Assembly: GCF_004331955.1 (NCBI RefSeq) | Contig: NZ_CP036532.1 | Coordinates: forward strand, 1,860,001-1,924,000 | Length of the DNA stretch: 64,000 nucleotides | Reading direction: 5' to 3' | Origin: Roseitalea porphyridii | Lineage (GTDB): Bacteria > Pseudomonadota > Alphaproteobacteria > Rhizobiales > Rhizobiaceae | Shown: positions 1 through 9,155 of the stretch, in pieces | How the letters are laid out: the number at the start of each line of letters is the position of its first letter | Position numbering within the stretch: the first letter of the stretch is position 1 | Program-made: the position numbers and the translations under genes | Notes under the pieces: model-generated | The model's input: the letters and a program-made list of their open reading frames with translations, nothing else | Databases searched by the model: none | What the model was told of the DNA's origin: nothing

Positions 1-840
1 ACCAGTCTGCCGGAGCTGCCGGAAATCGGTCGGGCGTTGCAGAACGAGGCCATTTCCGGAGGGCTGCCCGAGCACACGCATGGCCGCGCGTTCGAATTCG
101 TGGTCGTGACCAGGGGGCGGCTTTCCTGGTGGGTTGAACAGGAGGTTCTCGACCTGTCGGCGGGCCAGCTCCTGTGCACGAAGCCGGATGAGCGGCATGG
201 GGCGGTCGGATCTGCGCTCGAGCCGAGCGAGATCATTTGGGTGCAGGTGCGTCTGGATCGACCCGGTGCGTTCGGCCTGTCGGACGAGGATCGCAGATCG
301 TTGATCGCCGGACTGGACGATGCCCTGCGCACGGCGCCGGCGCTGCCGATACACGCGCACCATCTCAACAGCATCATGGATGCCTATGAGCGCGGCATCG
401 CCCGGCAGGCTTTCGTGCGCGCGCACGCCATCTGTTTCCTGGAAGCCTCGCTCGACGCCCTGACCCGTCGGGAGACCGAGGCGCCCGACCCCCGGATCGC
501 GCACGCAATGCGCATCATGCGCGCCGACCGCGAGGGGCGCTTGACCCTGCCGGCGATTGCCGATCGGGTCGGGCTCTCAGAGAGCTGGTTGCATGTCCTG
601 TTCCAGCGCTCGACTGGCCTTTCGCCGGCAGCATGGTTGCGCGAGACCCGGATGGACGAGGCCAAGGCCCTCTTGCAACGCACGAACCGGACCATCACTC
701 AGATCGCTCATGATCTCGGGTTTTCCTCCAGCCAGTACTTTGCCAGTGCGTTTCGCAAGCGGACCGGGCACGCCCCCAACGCCTATCGCCGATCAATACG
801 GTCCGGCGTCGGGGGCATACCGGAGAAGGAAACCAATTGA
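1..840 (+). CDS. AraC-family transcriptional regulator (5' end outside window)
   Basis: The frame is open from base 1, so the true start probably lies before the window; an in-frame TTG at 37 is the first internal candidate. The visible N-terminal part looks like a cupin-type sensor domain, with a His-rich strand near PEHTHG and a glycine turn. The last ~100 residues form the paired helix-turn-helix of AraC/XylS proteins: IADRVGLSESWLHVLFQR, then ITQIAHDLGFSSSQYFASAF, ending with a typical FRKRTGHAPNAYR. It is expected to be a cytoplasmic DNA-binding activator that responds to a small molecule. The RraA-like gene downstream is on the opposite strand, so its target cannot be assigned from position alone. 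Confidence 0.88.
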   Translation, partial: TSLPELPEIGRALQNEAISGGLPEHTHGRAFEFVVVTRGRLSWWVEQEVLDLSAGQLLCTKPDERHGAVGSALEPSEIIWVQVRLDRPGAFGLSDEDRRSLIAGLDDALRTAPALPIHAHHLNSIMDAYERGIARQAFVRAHAICFLEASLDALTRRETEAPDPRIAHAMRIMRADREGRLTLPAIADRVGLSESWLHVLFQRSTGLSPAAWLRETRMDEAKALLQRTNRTITQIAHDLGFSSSQYFASAFRKRTGHAPNAYRRSIRSGVGGIPEKETN

Positions 841-918
841 ACCCCGCGGTCCGGCGCTTGGCAGAGCCTTCGGGGGCCCGCTACACCGTCGAAAAGCATC
901 ACCTCTGACAACGTCGGC

Positions 919-1596
919 TCAAAGAATTCTGTGGCGGGTGAAGATGTCTCTCAGGGTTTCGCCGGCCGCCAGTTCGTTGCGCACGGTCGTCTCGGCGCGC
1001 ACCTTGGACAACGCCTCGCCGACGATCATGAGGATGCGCGCGGCTGGAACGACGACCATGCCGTCCTCGTCTGCAAATACGAGATCGCCGCTGGCGATGT
1101 CGACGCCGCCGATCCTGCCCGGCACGTCGTAAAGCGCCAGCTTGCCGCGATACTTGGTATCGACGGGCGTCGTGCCGGAACACACCACGGGAAAGCCCAT
1201 CGCACGGATCATGCGGGCATCGCGCACCGACCCGTCGGTGACGAAGCCGCCGGCTTTCAAAACCTGTGCCCGCGTCGAAAGCAGCTCGCCCCAGGGGGCA
1301 ATGTGCGTCAGCCCGTGACAGGCCAGAACAGGCACCTCGTTCGGCTGCAGGCTGTCGACGAGGTCGATCTCCTCGCCGTACACGTCGAGGGCCTCGTCGT
1401 CGTGATAAACCGGCATGTAGATGCCCACGCGGGCGAGGCCGCACAGCGGCTTCGTCACGTCGAGCAGCCGCAGACCACCGCGCGGTGACTGATCGTACAG
1501 GCCGTAGCGGTCGAGCGTGTCGCTCAATACGGCGGCATAAAGCTCGCGACGGCAGGCTTCGATCGCCTCCTGGACGGTCGTCGGCATTTCGCTCAT
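919..1596 (-). CDS. RraA-like / HMG-CHA aldolase family protein
   Basis: A 225-aa protein of the RraA/HMG-CHA aldolase fold. I chose the ATG at 1596 because AAGGAG stands 8 bases before it; a longer upstream frame has no such site. The family signature is present (a GG loop followed by TDGSVRDARMI), where the Arg-Asp pair binds the substrate carboxylate and the metal. Members are class II pyruvate aldolases or oxaloacetate decarboxylases; the RNase E inhibitor RraA is a subset. It is divergent from an IclR regulator, and the neighbouring hydrolases, SDR and DapA-like lyase suggest a role late in a catabolic pathway, cleaving a 4-hydroxy-4-carboxy acid or similar. The substrate is not known. 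Confidence 0.85.
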   Translation of the reverse strand: MSEMPTTVQEAIEACRRELYAAVLSDTLDRYGLYDQSPRGGLRLLDVTKPLCGLARVGIYMPVYHDDEALDVYGEEIDLVDSLQPNEVPVLACHGLTHIAPWGELLSTRAQVLKAGGFVTDGSVRDARMIRAMGFPVVCSGTTPVDTKYRGKLALYDVPGRIGGVDIASGDLVFADEDGMVVVPAARILMIVGEALSKVRAETTVRNELAAGETLRDIFTRHRIL

Positions 1597-1950
1597 GACA
1601 TCATCTCCTTGCATGGCGGGAAAAGGGTGGAGAACCGGTCGAAAAGGGGCCGGTGACCGATTGAGCCGCAAATTGCGTCGGCGTGAACCGCCGCGCGGTG
1701 AATCGGCGAACGCCGAATACCGGGCCGCGAAGGGGTACTGCGCGTCACTGCTTCGCAAGTGCCGCTCGCCGATGCAGGGCCCTCGCTCCGATCTAGATTC
1801 ATAACGTCGTTCCGTCTTTCTTGGTACACTGTTTCATTTTTTATTGACATGTCGAGACCTTTTTGTGCTTGCTGTCGTCGTGCGCAGCCGCGCCCTGCAA
1901 ATCCGCCCGCAGCCCGGAGTGCCGCCCGCAGCGCAGCGACGAGAACGAAG
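1597..1950. promoter_or_regulatory. Divergent promoter region between RraA-like gene and IclR regulator
   Basis: This 354-base gap separates two divergent start codons and must hold both promoters. It contains an AT-rich island (about 1797-1870) that stands out from the surrounding GC-rich DNA, including TTGACA at 1844-1849 as a possible -35 hexamer for the + strand. I do not see a convincing -10 box or a clean IclR palindrome. No protein-coding frame here looks real. Confidence 0.45.
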
Positions 1951-2757
1951 ATGCCGCAAGACCTGCCGGCCGAGGACGCCCCCATCCGGGCCATACTGAA
2001 TGCCATGGACGCGCTGGAGTTCATCGCGCAGTCGCGTCAGGGCGTCGGCGTGCGCGAACTGGCCCGCGCCCTTCGCCTGACGCCGGCGACGGCAAGCCGC
2101 GTCCTGGCCTCGCTGCAGGCGGGCGACATGCTCGACCAGGATCCGCACACGCAGCGCTACGACCTGGGCCCGCGGGCGCTGAAGATCGCCGCCGACCACA
2201 GCCGAAGCCTCAGCCTGCACGGCGTCGCCGAGCCCTCCCTGCGCGACCTGGCAGAGGCCACCGGCGAGACCGTCTTTCTCGGCGTGCTCGCCGGCGGCGA
2301 GGTCGTCGTCATCAACCGGATCGACTCGCCGCAGCCGCTGCGCATGGCCGGCGAACTCGGCACGCGAGAGCCCGCGTACTGCACCGCGCTCGGCAAGGTT
2401 CTCCTGGCCGCCACGCCGGAGCGCGAGCGCGCCGGGCTGATCGCCGGCCTTGACATGCAGCCGGACGCCGGGAACCGCGTCGGCACGCGCGAAGAACTGG
2501 CAGGTGCGCTCGAGACGACCGCCGGGCGCGGATGGGCCATCGACGACGAGGAACATTTCGCCGGCGTACGCTGTGTGGCCGCCGGCATCATCGACGTCGA
2601 GGGGCGCACCATCGCGGCGATCAGCGTTTCGGGGCCGGCAGTGCGGATGACAGACGACAAGATCGAGGCCACCGTGCCGACGCTGCGCGCTGCCGCCGCT
2701 GCCATCTCGCGCCGTCTCGGCCACCGCCCGGCGGACGCGCTCGATGCCCATGGCTGA
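1951..2757 (+). CDS. IclR-family transcriptional regulator
   Basis: A 268-aa regulator from the ATG at 1951. An upstream in-frame start at 1759 would add a low-complexity Ala/Arg tail that family members lack. The N-terminal winged helix (about residues 10-70) reads AILNAMDALEFIAQ, then VRELARALRLTPATASRVLASL. It is followed by the IclR effector domain with the usual LGKVLLA and GWAIDDEEHFAGVRCVAAGI blocks. Its 3' end overlaps the start of the MlrC-like gene, so it is probably co-transcribed with the two hydrolases. It is placed to control the divergent RraA-like gene and this operon. Confidence 0.93.
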   Translation: MPQDLPAEDAPIRAILNAMDALEFIAQSRQGVGVRELARALRLTPATASRVLASLQAGDMLDQDPHTQRYDLGPRALKIAADHSRSLSLHGVAEPSLRDLAEATGETVFLGVLAGGEVVVINRIDSPQPLRMAGELGTREPAYCTALGKVLLAATPERERAGLIAGLDMQPDAGNRVGTREELAGALETTAGRGWAIDDEEHFAGVRCVAAGIIDVEGRTIAAISVSGPAVRMTDDKIEATVPTLRAAAAAISRRLGHRPADALDAHG

Positions 2758-4267
2758 GTCGGTACGGCGGATGCGCGTTGCGGTCGGCGGCTTCTATCAC
2801 GAGACCAACACGCGGGCCCGCGCGCGCACGCGACTGGCCGATTTCAAGGCGTATCAGTATGCCGAAGGGACAGGTCTGGCGCCGACCTTTGCCGGCACCA
2901 ACAGCGAAATCGGCGGGATGCTCGACTGGCTGGAGGAAAACGACCACGAGCCGGTGCCGCTTTTGTTCGCCGCCGCCGTGCCGTCCGGGCCGATCGAGCA
3001 CGACTGCTACGTCCAGCTTCGGGAGCGCTTTCTGGCACTGCTCGCCGACGCTGGCCCGGTCGACGCAGTGCTGATCTCGCTGCACGGCGCCGCCGTGGTC
3101 GACGGTCTGGACGATGCCGATGGCGGCTTCGTCGCCGCCGTGCGCGCGGCCGTGGGCGCCAAGACGCCGATCGGCGTCACCCTCGACTATCACGCCAACA
3201 TCAGCGCCGCCTTGTTCGAGGCGGCGAGCTTCGTGTCCGTCTACCGCACCTACCCCCACACCGACATGGCCGAGCGCGGCCGTGAGGCCGCGCGGATAAC
3301 GCTGGCGCCCGACGGCCCGCCGGCCGGCGTCATGCGCAAGCTGCCGTTGGTCACCGTGCCGCTGGTGCAGGCGACCGGCGATCCGTCGATGGCCGGCACG
3401 ATGCAAGCCTTCGGCGAGGCGCTGGCAGCGCCCGGTATCTCCAGCGTCTCGCTGGCGATGGGCTTTGCCTACGCCGACAGCCCCGATCTCGGCGCGACCG
3501 TGCTGGCCTATGCCCGCGAGCGGGAGCAGGCGGCAAGCGTCGCCGACCGCCTCGCCACCGCGGTATGGGCCCAGCGCGGCGCCCTGTTGCCGAAGCTCGT
3601 CACACTCGAGGCGCTGCCCGCGGCACTGGCCAGCGACCAGACGGGTACCACCGTCGTCGTCGACCCCTCCGACAATGTCGGTGGCGGCAGTGCCGGCGAC
3701 GGAACGGCGGTGCTGGAGACACTGCTTGCCGCCGGTCTGGGCGGCGTGGTGGTCATCACCGATCCCGACGCGGTCGCGGAGGCGGAGACCGCCGGCCCGG
3801 GCGGCGCCTTCGATGCGGCAGTGGGCGCCAAGGCCGACACGCTGCACGGCCGTCCGGTGCGCTTCAAGGGCCTGGTGCAGTGGCTTGGCGACGCCTCCTT
3901 CACCAACACCAGCAGCTATATGACCGGCTTCGTGACCCGCATGGGCCGCTGCGCGGTCGTCAGCAATGGCAAGCTGCATGCGGTTCTGACAGGGCGACGG
4001 ACCATGCCCTTCGACACGGGCATCCTGACCGCGGTGGGACTCGACCCGCAGGCGCAGCCGGTGATCGTGGTGAAGTCGGCGATTGCATGGCGCGCCGCGT
4101 TCGGGCCGCTCGCCCGGCGCGTTCTCGTGGCCGACACACCGGGCATCTGCCCGGCCCGGCTGCGCGCCGAGCACTACAGCAAGGCGCGGCGGCCGATCTG
4201 GCCGCTCGACCCCGACGTCGACCTAGACACCGACATCGACATCGAACAGAAAGCCCGCCAGCCATGA
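2744..4267 (+). CDS. MlrC-like M81-family metallopeptidase
   Basis: About 507 aa, full length for the MlrC (microcystinase C, M81) family. It begins with the typical VGGFYHETNT block near residue 14, where the His is a zinc ligand, and carries LDYHANI near residue 145 and a TYPHTDMAERG block shortly after. The C-terminal half matches the MlrC C-terminal domain. Starts at 2744, 2750 and 2771 are all possible; the last would begin MRVAVGGFYHET, closest to relatives. The stop overlaps the next start as ATGA. Most family members outside microcystin degraders hydrolyse unknown small amides, and the context (IclR, RraA-like, M24) points to catabolism of a modified amino-acid-like compound. Confidence 0.88.
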   Translation: MPMAESVRRMRVAVGGFYHETNTRARARTRLADFKAYQYAEGTGLAPTFAGTNSEIGGMLDWLEENDHEPVPLLFAAAVPSGPIEHDCYVQLRERFLALLADAGPVDAVLISLHGAAVVDGLDDADGGFVAAVRAAVGAKTPIGVTLDYHANISAALFEAASFVSVYRTYPHTDMAERGREAARITLAPDGPPAGVMRKLPLVTVPLVQATGDPSMAGTMQAFGEALAAPGISSVSLAMGFAYADSPDLGATVLAYAREREQAASVADRLATAVWAQRGALLPKLVTLEALPAALASDQTGTTVVVDPSDNVGGGSAGDGTAVLETLLAAGLGGVVVITDPDAVAEAETAGPGGAFDAAVGAKADTLHGRPVRFKGLVQWLGDASFTNTSSYMTGFVTRMGRCAVVSNGKLHAVLTGRRTMPFDTGILTAVGLDPQAQPVIVVKSAIAWRAAFGPLARRVLVADTPGICPARLRAEHYSKARRPIWPLDPDVDLDTDIDIEQKARQP

Positions 4268-5424
4268 CCGTCACCCGCGAGGACATCTTCCCGGCCTCCG
4301 AGTTCGAACAGCGCCGACAGCGCGTGCGCGGCGCCATGCGCGCGCGCAAGCTCGACGCGATCGTGCTGCACGATCCGTCGAACATCTACTATCTGTGCGG
4401 CCACCACACCCTCAATATCTGGGACTATCAGTGCCTCGTGCTGCCGCTCGACGGAACGCCGTTCATGCTGCTGTGGCAGTTCGAGCAAGGGCGCTTCAAC
4501 GCCAGCGCCACGGCCTGCGAAGCGGTCTATTTCGGCAACGGCGCCGATCCGGTTGCCGCGACCGCCGAGACGCTTGCGGCGCGCGGCCTCGGCCGGACGC
4601 GTATTGGCCTGGAGGCCGGCGGCAATTTCCTGAACGCTGCGCGGCACGCCGCGCTCGTCGACGCCCTGCCGGCGGCGCGCTTTGCCGACGCAAGCGGTCT
4701 CGTCGAGGATGCCCGCGCCGTGAAGTCCCCGGCCGAGATCGACGTGATGCGGCAGGCCCAGAATGTCACCGACGCGACTATGCGCGCCGCCCTCGCCGCC
4801 ATCCGGCCCGGCGCGAATGATCGCGAGATCACCGGCGCCATGGCCGATGCGCTGATTGCCGGCGGCACGCAGGGCTTCTCGATCTTCCCGATGGTCGCCG
4901 TCGGCGCACGGTCGGGCGTGCCCCATCATGCCCAGATCGGCGCCACGGTCGCGCTCGGCGACACGGTGTTCCTGGAATGCTCGCCGGCGCTCCACTGGTA
5001 TCACGCGCCGCTCATGCGTACCGCCGTTCTCGGCGCACCGCGCGACCCTTTCGTTGAGGAGGTGGCGGCCGTTGGCACCGAGGCGATCGAAGCAATGATG
5101 CAGGCGATGAAGCCGGGCGTGCGGGCCTGCGAGGTCGCCGAGGCGGGCGCTCGCATCGTCGACCGCATCCGCGACGACATCCTGTTCCACGACTTCTACG
5201 GCTACTCGGTAGGTATCGGCTTCCCACCCACCTGGATCGCCGGCGGCTCGATGCAGATCACGCGCGACAACACCCGGCCATTGGAAGCCGGCATGACCTT
5301 CCATTTCCCGATGACCCTGCGCCGGCTCGGCGTGTTCGGCGTCGGGCAGAGCCGAACCGTCGTCGTCACCGAGACCGGCTGCGAGGCGCTCAGCGCGCTG
5401 CCGCTCGGCCTCGACAGGCTGTAG
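4264..5424 (+). CDS. M24-family hydrolase, ectoine hydrolase (DoeA)/creatinase-like
   Basis: 386 aa from the ATG at 4264, coupled to the MlrC-like gene by an ATGA overlap. It has the creatinase N-terminal domain (to about residue 150) and a pita-bread C-terminal domain. Metal-dependent aminopeptidases carry a D...SD.TR pattern; here the block reads ECSPALHWYHAPLMRT, and the C-terminal block is YSVGIGFPPTW. This is the pattern of DoeA ectoine hydrolase and creatinase, which cleave without metal. A small cyclic or guanidino-type substrate is therefore more likely than a peptide. Ectoine itself is not supported, because doeB and the other ectoine catabolic genes are not adjacent. Confidence 0.85.
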   Translation: MTVTREDIFPASEFEQRRQRVRGAMRARKLDAIVLHDPSNIYYLCGHHTLNIWDYQCLVLPLDGTPFMLLWQFEQGRFNASATACEAVYFGNGADPVAATAETLAARGLGRTRIGLEAGGNFLNAARHAALVDALPAARFADASGLVEDARAVKSPAEIDVMRQAQNVTDATMRAALAAIRPGANDREITGAMADALIAGGTQGFSIFPMVAVGARSGVPHHAQIGATVALGDTVFLECSPALHWYHAPLMRTAVLGAPRDPFVEEVAAVGTEAIEAMMQAMKPGVRACEVAEAGARIVDRIRDDILFHDFYGYSVGIGFPPTWIAGGSMQITRDNTRPLEAGMTFHFPMTLRRLGVFGVGQSRTVVVTETGCEALSALPLGLDRL

Positions 5425-5478
5425 AGCCGACGGCGCGAATGCCCGCTAGGGCGCGGCGCCGTGCCCGGCTTGCGCACC

Positions 5479-6234
5479 TTAGTAGGTGGCGCGCCCGCCC
5501 GAGATGTCGAAAACCGCACCGGTGCTGAACGAGCAATCGTCCGAGGCCAGCCACAGACACATCTTGGCCGCTTCCTCGACGGTGCCGAACCGGCCCATCG
5601 GCACCTTCGACAGCATGTAATCGATGTGCTCCTTCGTCATCTGGTCGAAGATTTCGGTTCTGATGACCGCCGGAGTAACGGCGTTGACGCGGATGCCGGT
5701 GGCGGCAAGCTCCTTGCCGAGCGACTTGGTGAGCCCCAGCACGGCCGCCTTCGATGCGCTGTAGGCGGCGGCATTCGGATTGCCCTCCTTGCCGGCGATC
5801 GAGGCGATGTTGACGATGCGGCCGTAGTCGGCCTTCTGCATCGCCGGCAGCACCGCCTGGCAGCACAGGAACGTGCCGTTCAGGTTGACGTCGATGACGC
5901 GGCGCCAGGCGTCGGCATCGTAGCGGGCGACGGTTTCGTTCGGCCCGGTGATGCCGGCCGAATTCACCAGGATGTCGATGCGCCCGGCGCGCGCCAAGAC
6001 GTCCGCGGCCGCCGCTTCAACCTGCGCCTTGTCGGTGATGTCGAGCGCCGTCGCGTCGACACGCTCCGCACCGATGGCGTCGGCCGCGCCCTGCACCCGG
6101 TCGGGCGCGTTGTCCCACAGCCAAACCGAGGCGCCGGCGGCATGAAAGCGGCGCGCGAGCTCGAGCCCGATACCGCCGGCGCCGCCAGTAACGATCACGC
6201 TCTGGCCGGTGAAATCATATGTCAGCATAGTCAT
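5479..6234 (-). CDS. SDR-family NAD(P)-dependent oxidoreductase
   Basis: A 251-aa classical short-chain dehydrogenase. The nucleotide-binding motif TGGAGGIG is near residue 17, NSAGI near residue 90 and the catalytic YSASK near residue 157, all intact. An Asp at the end of the second strand (LWDNAPDR) favours NAD over NADP. It is the last gene of a - strand series (LacI, DapA-like, amidohydrolase, SDR) converging with the + strand M24 gene. It probably oxidises a hydroxy intermediate of the same pathway. FabG-like lipid function is less likely given the context. Confidence 0.9.
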   Translation of the reverse strand: MTMLTYDFTGQSVIVTGGAGGIGLELARRFHAAGASVWLWDNAPDRVQGAADAIGAERVDATALDITDKAQVEAAAADVLARAGRIDILVNSAGITGPNETVARYDADAWRRVIDVNLNGTFLCCQAVLPAMQKADYGRIVNIASIAGKEGNPNAAAYSASKAAVLGLTKSLGKELAATGIRVNAVTPAVIRTEIFDQMTKEHIDYMLSKVPMGRFGTVEEAAKMCLWLASDDCSFSTGAVFDISGGRATY

Positions 6235-6274
6235 CTCCAGATCAGCCGGAACTCCACAAGCTCCGACGGCGCGT

Positions 6275-7138
6275 TCAGACCGGCGTGTGCCACCACGCCT
6301 CGAACGGGTTGTTGTATAAGATGGTGTCGATCACCTCGGCGCTGACGGGGGGCACGCGCGCCTCCTCGCGTTCCTGCGAGCAGGCGAGCAGCCCGTCGAC
6401 CGCCTCGTCGAAGGTCGAGAACGGGAAGTCGGTGCCGAAGAACACCTTGTCGGCGATCGAATAGTCCTGGATCTCGGCCAGACACTTCTGAAAAATCCAC
6501 GGCCGGTAGCAGAGGCCGGTGATTTCGCCGTAGACATTGGGGTTCTTGCGCACGATCACCGCCGCCTCGGCCGTCCAGGGATGGCCCATATGCGCCATGA
6601 TGATCTTGAGATCCGGATAGGCGAGCGCAACCGGATCGACATGCAGCGGACGGCCAAAATCGATGCGCGTCTTGGGCGGGAAAGTCGTTCCCATGTGCAT
6701 CGTCAGCGGCACGTCGTTGGCCTGGCAATAGGCATAGACTGGCTGCATGCGCGGGTCGTCGAGTCCCACCCCGTTGTAGATGGGGCCGAACTTGACGCCC
6801 TTGAACTTCAGCTCTTCGATCGAGTGCCGCAGCCGCTCCATGTAGTCGGGGCGGCGCGGATCGACATAGGCGAAGCCGACGAATTTGTCCGGATATTTGG
6901 CGACCGCCGCCGCCGTGGTTTGCTCGGCGCCCTGGATACCGATGCTGTCGCCGTACTGGGGGCTAAACACGATGATGCGGTCGAAGGCCGCAAGCTCGCG
7001 CGCCAGCGTGTCGGCGTCGCTTGCCGGCGGAAGACCGCCGGGCCGCACGCGGCCAAGTTGTTCGTGGTAGACGGGCAGATACTGCTCGGGGTCCCACACA
7101 TTGACGTGGCAGTCGTAGGCCGGCTTCTTCAGCTTCAT
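6275..7138 (-). CDS. Amidohydrolase-related (Amidohydrolase_2) family protein
   Basis: 287 aa from the ATG at 7138, overlapping the DapA-like stop as ATGA; a longer upstream frame is only the shadow of that gene. It is a TIM-barrel metal hydrolase/decarboxylase of the ACMSD/4-oxalomesaconate hydratase type. The first metal motif reads DCHVN rather than the usual HxH, while FKGVKFGPIYNG, IIMAHMGHPW and GTDFPF are in place. Members are hydrolases, hydratases or non-oxidative decarboxylases of carboxylated compounds. Coupling to the DapA-like lyase suggests consecutive steps. Confidence 0.85.
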   Translation of the reverse strand: MKLKKPAYDCHVNVWDPEQYLPVYHEQLGRVRPGGLPPASDADTLARELAAFDRIIVFSPQYGDSIGIQGAEQTTAAAVAKYPDKFVGFAYVDPRRPDYMERLRHSIEELKFKGVKFGPIYNGVGLDDPRMQPVYAYCQANDVPLTMHMGTTFPPKTRIDFGRPLHVDPVALAYPDLKIIMAHMGHPWTAEAAVIVRKNPNVYGEITGLCYRPWIFQKCLAEIQDYSIADKVFFGTDFPFSTFDEAVDGLLACSQEREEARVPPVSAEVIDTILYNNPFEAWWHTPV

Positions 7139-8052
7139 GCCGCACCTCCCGCCGTTGCGAAAACGGCCTGCGCCCAATGGTCGATGCGGGCGCGGCCGAA
7201 AGCGCTGGCGGCGCTGTGCGGCGGGCGGCTGATCCCGCTGAGCGCCGACAGGCGCCGTGCGATGAGCGGTTTGCCGTAGACCAACAGCGTGTCGATCGAT
7301 TCCATCATCATGTGCCACAAGGGCAGCGTTTCCTTGTAGAGCGCCAGGGCGTGCGCCCTGTCGCCTTCGTTGCCCGACACGTAGAGGCGGTAGATCCGCG
7401 AGGAGATGTCGCCGGTCTCGGCGCCCGGAATGAAGCCGGCGCAGCCGGCTTCGATGCAGTCGATCATGCCAACCCCGGCCTGACCGTTGAAGACGTCGAA
7501 AGCACCTTCGGTGCGCGTGATGAAATCGCTCACCCCGAGCGCCGACATCTCCGTCTTCATCATCGTCAGATTGGGATGCTGGGCCTGCATGCCAAGCAGG
7601 CTTTTGACCGTGAAGCCCTGGCCCAGATACTCCGGCGCGATCTGGATGCCGACCGGCAGATCGACGCCGTCGGCGACGGTTCCGAAGAACCGCATATGCT
7701 CGGTCTCCGACACATCGCGCACGGCGGCCGGCTGCAGGATCAGCCAGCTCGCTCCGTACTGCTTGGCCATCCGGCCGAAGGCGATCTGGTCGCGGGCCGT
7801 CCGCTCCGCGACGGTCACGGCCAGCGGAACGCGTCCGGCGATCGTCTCGCCGACGCACTCGACGACGCGGGCGCGCTCGTCCGCCGACAGCTTGTGCACC
7901 TCGCCGGCCAGCCCAAGAACCGTGATGCCCGCCGCGCCCCAGTCGATGAGGGCCTCGGTCTGCACGCGGATCGCGGCCAGGTCGAGCTCTCCGTTCTCGT
8001 CAAAGAACGTGTAAGCCATGGGGTAGACACCCCTGTAATTGGTCTTCGACAC
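7135..8052 (-). CDS. Dihydrodipicolinate synthase (DapA)/NAL-superfamily lyase
   Basis: 305 aa, full length for the class I aldolase DapA superfamily. The Schiff-base lysine is Lys166 in MMKTE, and GLAGEVHKLSADER stands where DapA has its carboxylate-binding GTTGE loop. The usual catalytic Tyr motif (YYxxP) is replaced by LILQPAAV, so it is unlikely to be the lysine-biosynthesis enzyme. It lies directly after the LacI regulator and is coupled to the amidohydrolase. The likely role is a lyase or hydratase acting on a 2-keto acid in catabolism. Confidence 0.87.
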   Translation of the reverse strand: MSKTNYRGVYPMAYTFFDENGELDLAAIRVQTEALIDWGAAGITVLGLAGEVHKLSADERARVVECVGETIAGRVPLAVTVAERTARDQIAFGRMAKQYGASWLILQPAAVRDVSETEHMRFFGTVADGVDLPVGIQIAPEYLGQGFTVKSLLGMQAQHPNLTMMKTEMSALGVSDFITRTEGAFDVFNGQAGVGMIDCIEAGCAGFIPGAETGDISSRIYRLYVSGNEGDRAHALALYKETLPLWHMMMESIDTLLVYGKPLIARRLSALSGISRPPHSAASAFGRARIDHWAQAVFATAGGAA

Positions 8053-8101
8053 TGTGTTTTCCTCGTATGAGCCGCGCGGCCGACCCGCATGCGGCGACTG
8101 C

Positions 8102-9124
8102 TTAGGTTGTCTCGCCCTGGATCAACTCCACCGGGAGAACGATGTCATTGTCCGCGAACTCGCCCTCGTCGATGCGTTGGCACAACGCATCGGCAGCGCG
8201 GCTGCCGAGCTGTTCCGCAGGCGAGGCGACGGTCGTGATTCTGGGCTGGAAGTAGCGCCAGAAGTCGAACCGGTTGAATCCGGTGAGCATGACCTCGTTC
8301 GGCGGCGTGAGCCCGCGCGCGGAGAGCACGGCATAGGCGGCAATCGCCATCTGGTCGTTCGCCGCCAGTACCGCGTCGGGTGTATGCCCGGCGTCAAGGT
8401 AGCCGGAGAGCGCACGCTGCACATCGGCGTCCTTCTCGCTGTCGGCGGCAAGCAGCGTCATCGTGACGCCGTGGCTGGCCGCCACGGCCTCTCTAGCGCC
8501 GGCAACCCGCTCGCTGATGGCGGGCCACTCCACCCGCGGCACGACCATCAGGATCGACCTCGCCCCGCGCGCCATAACGTGCTCGGCCAGGAAACGGCCG
8601 CCAGCACGGTCGTCCTGCCGCACCGCACACATGTCCGGCTCGGTGGTCTCGACACTTTCCTGGAAGACGACGATGGGCTGGCGCAGGCTCTTCAGCAGCG
8701 TGTGCAGGTTGTATTTCGTCGGCTGGCTGCCCGAAAGGAGCAGGCAAAGTCCGTCGGTTTCCATCCGGCGGAAGGCGGTAGCCTCGCTGAGCTCGTCGGT
8801 GAAGACGCCCTGTATGGTCAGGGAATAGCCGAGTTCGGCGAGTTGCGCGCAAAGCCCGTCGGCCAGCGCAGCGATGAACGGGTCGCCCAGAAACTTGCGC
8901 TCGTCGTAGAGCACCACGAATCCGATGGAAAAGGTGCGCGAGGAGCGCAGCGCACGTGCGGCAGCGCTCGGACGGTAGCCCAGCTCGTCGATCGCCGCGG
9001 CAACGCGGCGCCTGGTTTCCTCGCCGACCAGATGGTCGCGACCGTTGATGACGTTTGATACGGTCATCACCGAGACGTCGACCGCGGCCGCGATCTCCTT
9101 CATCGTCACCTTATTTTTTGCCAT
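8102..9124 (-). CDS. LacI-family transcriptional regulator
   Basis: 340 aa. The N-terminal LacI helix-turn-helix (VTMKEIAAAVDVSVMTVSNVIN) and hinge helix (YRPSAAARALRS) are complete, followed by the periplasmic-binding-protein-like sensor domain. Ligand-binding domain landmarks such as DAVLAANDQMAI and GFNRFDFWRYFQPRITTV are present. It heads the - strand catabolic genes and probably represses them in the absence of a pathway intermediate. I could not identify an operator palindrome with confidence. Confidence 0.92.
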   Translation of the reverse strand: MAKNKVTMKEIAAAVDVSVMTVSNVINGRDHLVGEETRRRVAAAIDELGYRPSAAARALRSSRTFSIGFVVLYDERKFLGDPFIAALADGLCAQLAELGYSLTIQGVFTDELSEATAFRRMETDGLCLLLSGSQPTKYNLHTLLKSLRQPIVVFQESVETTEPDMCAVRQDDRAGGRFLAEHVMARGARSILMVVPRVEWPAISERVAGAREAVAASHGVTMTLLAADSEKDADVQRALSGYLDAGHTPDAVLAANDQMAIAAYAVLSARGLTPPNEVMLTGFNRFDFWRYFQPRITTVASPAEQLGSRAADALCQRIDEGEFADNDIVLPVELIQGETT

Positions 9125-9155
9125 CGGACCAACTCACCCTGACCGCCACCGCCGC

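Noticed and set aside
4264-5424. Xaa-Pro aminopeptidase
   Set aside because: The metal-ligand Asp/Asp pattern of true aminopeptidases is replaced by the DoeA/creatinase pattern.
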